In this document: positions 58,009-64,000 of the stretch, one piece after another
Position numbering within the stretch: the first letter of the stretch is position 1
Layout of the letters: every line of letters begins with the position of its first letter
Assembly (NCBI GenBank): GCA_947034895.1
Contig: OX344761.1
Span: 69,563,839 to 69,627,838 of the forward strand
Length of the DNA stretch: 64,000 nt
DNA from: Rhytidiadelphus loreus
Taxonomy: Eukaryota > Streptophyta > Bryopsida > Hypnales > Hylocomiaceae
Direction: 5' to 3'
Position numbers and translations under genes: made by a program
The notes under the pieces: model-generated
Database searches by the model: none
What the model was told of the DNA's origin: nothing
The model's input: only the letters and a program-made list of their open reading frames with translations

Positions 58009-60006
58009 CTATTGTGATAATACAAAAATAATTGTGAGAAAAAGAAAGAAGATGTTTGAATTATGTTTATCACCTATAATAGTGTCATGCTTTTCAAGAA
58101 TTAGAAAAGGTGCTTTAAATCTATGTTTATAAGAAAATATAGCAACTTTGAGTGGGATTGCAACTCATTTCTCAAGTGGGTGTAGTTTCATTTACTGGAA
58201 AAAAAGAACTTGTAAATTTTTTTAATCTCTTATATCTTGGATGGACAACTGATAAAAGATGTAAATTTTTTTTTAAATCATATTTTAATAAAAGTCAATG
58301 CTCTTTATTAATTATGTCCAATTCAAAGCCAATATTGAGTGCTTCTTCATTAAATTGAACAATAATGGGTGTCAAATCTTTGAGATTTTGATCCTAGAAA
58401 ATTATAAAGAGAGGTGAATTGGGAACTAGGTTTTACAATCTCTATCTAGGAGGTGTTTTGGAATGTGATATTGGACTACATCTTAGCATAGAGTTTGATA
58501 TCCATAACTCCAAAAGAAATATACGAACATATATTCAACCCTTTTTAATGTGCCCTCTATAATGACATATTTTACAATGTTCTAAACATTTGTTGCAATA
58601 TGAGATTGCACATTTGTTACATGTTCAACTTAAGCCATATTCATATTTTGAAACTCTAGGGAGGAGGATTGAAGAGATTAAGATGTATGTGCTTGGGTAA
58701 ATGAAATCTAAAAATTATTGATTTTCATGAAGATCAACAACAATAACAAAACTCTTGACCAACACCAATGTAGGGTAGAAGGTCCCCCCCTTGAAGGAAA
58801 GGGATATGGAAAAATGTTCATGTTGACTATGTTTCTACTTGTCACATTTATAAACTTAATTGGAAACCTAAATCAAGAAAGATCAAATTCTTATGTGAAA
58901 TAGTACACCACTACTTTACCTTATCTAAGGTGTAAATTTTCACCTTAATTCAATGTCACACATACTATGATGGGCAGATTATATTAGCCTTTAAAGTCTT
59001 GAATTTGCACCTATGGGATCTTCAAAATAATTAGATGTTGAAGGACAATACTAAAGGTGTTTAAACTCCACAACAAAAGGGGGGTAAGGGTCTTTTTTCC
59101 CTGCACATGTCTTAATGATTATAATTCCTCCTTTTGGGTGAACTAACTTTCAATCTTATGAAAAACATTATTCCTCATGTCAATTTTATTTGAAACTCTT
59201 ATTAATCCCGTAAGGGTAAAATTGATACTCTATATTTTTTCAACTTTAGCATTAATGCACCATAAGAGTTTAAGATACAACCTTCCCTCTTATGTTATGT
59301 GCCTTATTGGACTAAGGTGAAGATAGATTCCTTTTAGTGCCCTTAATCCTATAAAGTATGGATCCATCTTTAAAATTTTGTACATTTTTGTTTATATTTT
59401 TGTCAAAATTAACCAATTCTATCTTGTAATTTGTTGATGGTGATGTGAATCTTTCAAAATTTGAAGTGATATTCAATTTCAAACATGAAATTCCTTATGG
59501 AAATTGATCTTCACACATGGTACCTTACATTGAGATTGAAATCTTAACTTACTTATTAAATTTAATGTTATTCACCTTTGTGTCAATAAAAACCATACAT
59601 CTCAAAGAAGGCCCATTGTATTTGTCATTGTCATATATCTTTCACTACATTGATATATCTTTTACTACAATACCGTACTAGATGAGACTTTCAATTTATT
59701 TGAAATTTTAGTAATTTTTCTAATCCTTTAACACTTCAATGTTCCAATTTTGAATGATGAACAAAGAAATTCTAGAACACAAAATGTTCTCATTCATCTA
59801 AACCAATGCTTGACTTTTTTAAAACCACACTTTCAATATGTTGAATTTGATGAAATTAAGATAAATAATATATATTTATAAAAGATATAAGCAAAAATAT
59901 GCAGAGATTCAAGAAAAGATTTAGGCGCTAAAGGTTTAAAAGTTACAATTTTATGAAAACTTTGTGACTTTTTTTTTACCTTTTTTTTAATTACAAAAAA
60001 TAGGGT
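58009..60006. other. Gene-free region, includes the BPS1-like 3' flank
   Basis: Nothing coding was recognised. The last few hundred bases next to 60007 probably hold the 3' untranslated region of the BPS1-like gene. Confidence 0.4.
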
Positions 60007-61713
60007 TCAAAAGGGACTTCTTACCTGAATTGTGTCCAATAGGCCCCTCAAGTCCTCCCCCAACCCCTCCAGCCGTCGCCGCGATGCCGCCGCGCGTTCG
60101 CGCTCCCCGCTGTCTTCTTCGACTTCCCCTCTCACGCTCACAAAGCACCCTTCCACCATCTTCAGCTCCTCCAACACGAACTGCTTCGTCTGCTTGTTCC
60201 TCATCGCCTCGAAGAGCTCTTTTCGCAGCCTCTCCTGCAACCTCCGAAAGCTTGCCGACCATCCAACTCCGTCCTCCCCTCCGAAAACCTCCAAGTTCTG
60301 CTGCCAACAAGTCGACCCCGGGTGCGACGACGGGTCGCGCTTCAACGCCCAGATCAATACACTCGCCACGAACTCGGTGGTTTCCCGAGTGGCGCGCAGC
60401 ACCAATGTGAGAGCCACCGTGCCGCGCTTGTTGCCGCTCCCGCCACTCCCGCCGCGGCGGAGGGGAGATTCACAAGCGGCGTTGTCGAAGAGATTCGCAC
60501 CTGCCGGGATTGTCTCGCCGATGGCAATGCTCGCGTGACGGAGAAGCGCGTCGGAGGGGGAGGGGGAGGGGGAGGGGGAGGGGGAGAGGGGAGGGGAGAT
60601 AGGGGAGGGGGTTATGAGAGGGGGGTGGATAAGCTGGTTGAGCTCGGATTCGCAGGTTTGGAGTGCGGAAATTAGGGTATGGTGGTGCTCGTCGCTGGAA
60701 ACTGCGCATCTGCATGGAGAATGGGTAATGTGGTTAGGTTCGTGGGTAAGGTGGCGCGGGTTAGAGCGGTAATGGTGGGAAAATCAGCTGAATCTAGAAC
60801 TAGATCGGTGTTATCAGTTTTAAACGGGCGTCTGCGAAACGTGACAATTTCGTGACAATTTCACCGTTTTAACAAATTCGACGGTGGCAATTGTCGGGTT
60901 TTTTTCCGAACGGGTGCCTGCGAAACGTGACAATTTCGAGACATTCTCACCGTTTTAACAAATTCGACGCTAGAAATTGTCTTGATTTTCCCGAACGGGC
61001 GCCTGCGAAACGTGATAATCTTTGACATTGCACCATTTTTGCAAATTCGACGTTAGATGTCGTCGTAGTTTTTCAAATTGGGTAGGCTTTCCCTGTTACT
61101 TACCCTAAACCCTAAACAAGCGCTTGTTCGTAATGAGCATTTGGAGAGTTCTTAATGCTGTAATTTATGTTTCTAGGGTGATTTTGAACTGAAAGTTTTG
61201 AGTTAGGTATCGAATCAAACACTTTACAAACTTGAATCTGAAGTTCTGATTCTACAAACTGTGTGTGCGACTTGAGTGATTAAAGATTGATTGCTTTAGA
61301 ATTTGTCGAATGTACCTTTGAATCGCGGGCACGACGAGCTGCACGCACATCATGAAATGCTCGAAGCGCGATACCGCCGGTTTCAACACATTGCAAACAT
61401 CCAGCAGCTTCATGCTCTCCACCATGTACTCCTCGATCCAAAACTCGTCGCTCACTTTGACGTCTGGCATCAACGCACGCACGTCCTCGAACAGGATCAT
61501 CATGTCGGAGAATGTGGACCGCATGAAGTCCACCGCCAGGGAGACCCACTCCAGGGTGAGACGCTTCGACTGCACCGCTTGCTCCAGCGCTTCCAACTTG
61601 TCGGAGAGAGAGTTGTAGAACACTTGGCACTTGTCGACGCCGCTCTTGTCACTCGGCGTCCTGGAGTTCGGACCTGCAGGAGGCTTGAATCTTGACGATC
61701 CCCACGTCGCCAT
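60007..61713 (-). CDS. BYPASS1 / DUF793-like protein
   Basis: Two exons (61316-61713 and 60007-60709) join at AAAG|GTACAT and ATGCAG|ATGC to give 366 residues. The start is the first ATG of the frame (MATWGSSRFKPPAGPN). Residues ~35-130 match the BPS1 N-terminal half, especially WIEEYMVESMKLLDVCNVLK (compare the conserved VKLLDLCN region). Exon 2 has the family's hydrophobic block (TVALTLVLRATRETTEFVAS) and the charged C-terminal helix WSASFRRLQERLRKELFEAM. The family size, near 350, fits. Arabidopsis BPS1 limits production of a root-derived mobile signal that arrests shoots, and the related ROH1 binds an exocyst Exo70 subunit, so a role at membranes or in trafficking is likely by homology only. 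A Ser-Pro run encoded by a hexanucleotide repeat separates the two conserved halves. GC is far above the flanks. Confidence 0.88.
60554..60598 (-). repeat. Hexanucleotide repeat coding for Ser-Pro
   Basis: GGGGGA repeated about five times, followed by shorter G/A-rich units, lies inside exon 2 of the BPS1-like gene. In the coding frame (CCCTCC) it gives alternating proline and serine. Gain or loss of whole units keeps the frame. Confidence 0.88.
60822..61075 (-). repeat. ~85-bp tandem repeat in the BPS1-like intron
   Basis: AACGGG(C/T)G.CTGCGAAACG recurs at 60823, 60909 and 60994. Each is followed by TGA.AAT.TT and ACAAATTCGACG-type blocks, with periods 86 and 85. It occupies nearly half of the 606-base intron. 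Confidence 0.85.
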
Positions 61714-63314
61714 CGTCCTTGTAAAGCACGAAAGTTTCGGCAAATCGCTGAAGAAATGTCGACTTTCTGCTGTCACCAATCTGCTGAATTTGTGGTTGCA
61801 GAAAGTTGTGTGGGGATTTAGAGCTTTAGAAGAACATCTACCTCGTTGAGAAGAAATCTTTCTTTTCTTCTGTCACCGAGCTTGTCCTCAAACTGCTGAA
61901 TTCATGGAATTGTGTGGTGATCTAGCTTTAGCAAACATCAACCTTGTTAAGAAGAAATCTCTCTATATCCTGTGACTAATCTTGCGCTCAAATTCCTGAA
62001 TTTATGACTGCAGAAAGTCGATCTACAACACCAGTTCCTCTGTAGTAAAGGCGTCACAGCAGGCTTCGAGATCTCAGAATCGCGTTGCAAAACTCCACGG
62101 GACGCCTAGTAAGAAGAATTGTGTTATTTGTGCCCAATTTGGTACGATCCAACCTGCAAGTACCAGAGCAAGAATTGCAAGGTTTGACACTTATATTTCT
62201 AGAATGGAGACAATTGGTCAACACAATTTGAAGTGTGTCAGGCGACAGGGATCTACTACTTTGAGGAAGGAGAATTGCATTGGGTCCAATTTAGTAACGA
62301 GCCTACATATCGCAGAACAGGAAATACTTGTGCTTGGATGAGAAAGGAGGCGATTTCGGGCGACGCAATTTGAAGGATCTGCAAGGGGTCTAGGACTTCG
62401 AGATAAGATACTGGGATTCAGAATTTCGCAGGGCTGGGTTTGAAACCTAACGGCAGAGTTAAATTGTGAGCTGTGACACCCCTGGTGAGTCAAGCTCGCC
62501 CTGTTACATTTCTAAGCTGATTCAGCTCTGGGATGGACACATATTCTCGCAATTGCCGAAGCAACCATCTGGCTATCGATGACAGTGACCCACACTCAAA
62601 CCTCTCCATAGTTGGAAAATCTCATGCTAGACGGTGGCCACTATTTGACATTCTTCTTCCATTCGTGTACTCCACCTGCGCAGCTGCAAAACAGAAAAGC
62701 TTAACGGGTTAGCTAGCCCTGATTACAAGTCTTGAAAGCTGGTAATGTATGTGTGAAAAGGAGGGATTATTGTGCAAGAAATTAAACATGACTAATTTGG
62801 AATGAGAAAGCCCTTGCAGACAAATAGTGCCGACGTATGGAACCCGCAAGCTTCATGAAGCTCAAGTCTCCCTGCACAATAATGGCATGGCAGCGCCGTG
62901 TGGTTGCAATTACAAGCAAAGCCACGAGAGGTTGCGAGGAGGATTTGCAAGAGAGTTACTTACTACTACTGTGGAGTGGTTGCTTGGAAGTGCGCCCGTG
63001 TGGGATGAAGCGAGGAAGAATTCCAAAAGACGGAGGAGCAAGCTATCATTGACTATTTGAATTGGCCCACCACTTGATGGTGTCCGTCTTCGGTACTCCT
63101 CTCCTGCAGGCTTGCAATTTACTTCAGCTCAGGCTGGTTCAAAGCTTGACCCTGTCAAACTCTATCACACCATATTATTGGAGAAAAAAGTTAGTTCTGT
63201 TTGCAGGGATGTTTTCACATGGTCTTGGGAGTGGTGCGACAAAAAGCTCCTCTCATCAAAACATCGTGGCACTGTTTTGGGAGATTGGATCACGTACTTG
63301 GCTACCCTAATTTT
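61714..63314. other. BPS1-like upstream region, no recognised gene
   Basis: This region has higher GC than the bulk of the window, and the part nearest 61713 should contain the promoter and leader. AAGAAATCT.TCT-type words are repeated near 61850-61970. Frames at 62218-62493, 62827-63060 and 63062-63310 match no family I know. Confidence 0.4.
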
Positions 63315-63908
63315 GCAACTCGGTTATAGTAACTTTCAATCACTTGCAAGTCTCCTAGTGTGCACAAGCAAAAACGACCAGAGTTCTCACACGAACTTTA
63401 GTTGGTTTTGTGCAGCAAGCTCATCTTATGAAACTGATGAAACTTGGTTAGTAACTTTCAACCAATTGCAAATTTTCTAGTGTGCACAAGCAAAACAACC
63501 AAAGTTGTCACACTAACTTTAGTTGGTTTTGAAGAACAAAGTCATCGTATGAAACTAATGAAACTCGGTTAGTAACTTTCAATCAATTGCAAGTCTCCTA
63601 GTGTGCACAAGCAAAAACAATCAGAGTTGTCACACAAACCTTAGTTGGTTTTGAGCAGCAAAGTCATCTTATAAAACTAATAAAACTTGGTTAGTAACTT
63701 TCAACCAATGGCAAGTCTCCCAGTGTATACAACCAAAGTTGTCACACAAACTGTAATTGGTTTTGTGCAACAAGGCCATCTTATGAAACTAATGAAACTC
63801 GATTAGTAACTTTCATCCAATCGTAAGGCTCCTAGTTTGTACAAGCAAAAGGAAGCAAAGTTGTTACACAAACTTCAATTGGTTTTGCATAGCAAAACCA
63901 TCATATCT
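63315..63908. repeat. ~122-bp tandem array, five units
   Basis: GTAACTTTCAA.CAATTGCAAG recurs at 63329, 63451, 63572, 63694 and 63806 with small changes. Each unit contains AGTGTGCACAAGCAAAA, CACACAAACTTTAGTTGG and TCATCTTATGAAACTAATG blocks. Periods are 122, 121, 122 and 112. Confidence 0.92.
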
Positions 63909-64000
63909 TTGCATTGGATATTAGGGGCGGTATTAGCAAAGTGAATCTAGTCCAAAGATGAATCTAACTACTTCATTCCTAAGACCCTATCTAAGAGCAC

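Noticed and set aside
60030..60675. Several plus-strand frames over the BPS1-like exon 2
   Set aside because: They are antisense shadows in GC-rich coding DNA; the minus-strand frame joins exon 1 at good splice sites and matches BPS1/DUF793.
61303..61695. Plus-strand, histidine-rich frame opposite BPS1-like exon 1
   Set aside because: It is antisense to the conserved exon, with a composition typical of reverse-frame translation.
1..64000. CRISPR arrays, bacterial operons, rRNA or tRNA genes
   Set aside because: The tandem arrays have no short-repeat/unique-spacer structure; genes have spliceosomal introns; no rRNA core or convincing tRNA cloverleaf was noticed, although tRNA was not searched computationally.

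Overview
The window is nuclear DNA of a land plant. It is AT-rich and repeat-dense, with sparse intron-containing genes that stand out by higher GC. Three gene-sized loci are recognisable: an intron-less TKL-like protein kinase (16565-18097, +), a five-exon COI1 jasmonate-receptor F-box/LRR gene (21745-26888, -) and a two-exon BYPASS1/DUF793-like gene (60007-61713, -). A trypsin-fold protein lacking its catalytic serine (3425-4030, -) lies near the left edge beside a broken duplicate. The COI1 protein has valine where Arabidopsis COI1 has Ala384. Valine is the liverwort state linked to perception of dn-OPDA rather than JA-Ile, so a bryophyte, or possibly another early-diverging land plant, is the best guess. 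I cannot name the species.

Layout. 1-4.4 kb: dispersed repeats, a fragment of the kinase 3' end, and the duplicated protease-like locus. 4.58-9.82 kb: a 5.2-kb element with ~745-bp inverted arms, carrying nested younger insertions. 10-14 kb: TTAA-flanked repeats. 14-18.6 kb: kinase with its flanks. 19-20.7 kb: repeat mosaic. 20.7-26.9 kb: COI1, with tandem repeats in intron 1. 26.9-28.2 kb: its upstream region, with a minisatellite and one unassigned candidate exon. 28.2-60 kb: almost entirely repeats, including at least ten TTAA-flanked elements, a ~1.9-kb near-perfect palindrome, two tandem arrays and truncated LINE tails. 60-61.7 kb: the BPS1-like gene. 63.3-63.9 kb: a 122-bp tandem array.

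The main pattern is a swarm of non-autonomous elements of about 0.2-1 kb. They begin TTAACCC(C/T) and end in the complementary (A/G)GGGTTAA. In one place the insertion order and target duplications (TTAA for one family, TA for another) can be read to the base, because an uninterrupted copy of the target exists in the opposite arm of the 5.2-kb element. TTAA duplication with CCC-type termini is the signature of the piggyBac superfamily, which I believe is seldom reported in land plants. No transposase gene is visible in the window.

The genes do not form an operon or an obvious cluster. COI1 acts in jasmonate-type signalling; BPS1/DUF793 proteins are linked to a mobile growth signal and to exocyst-related trafficking; the kinase substrate is unknown.
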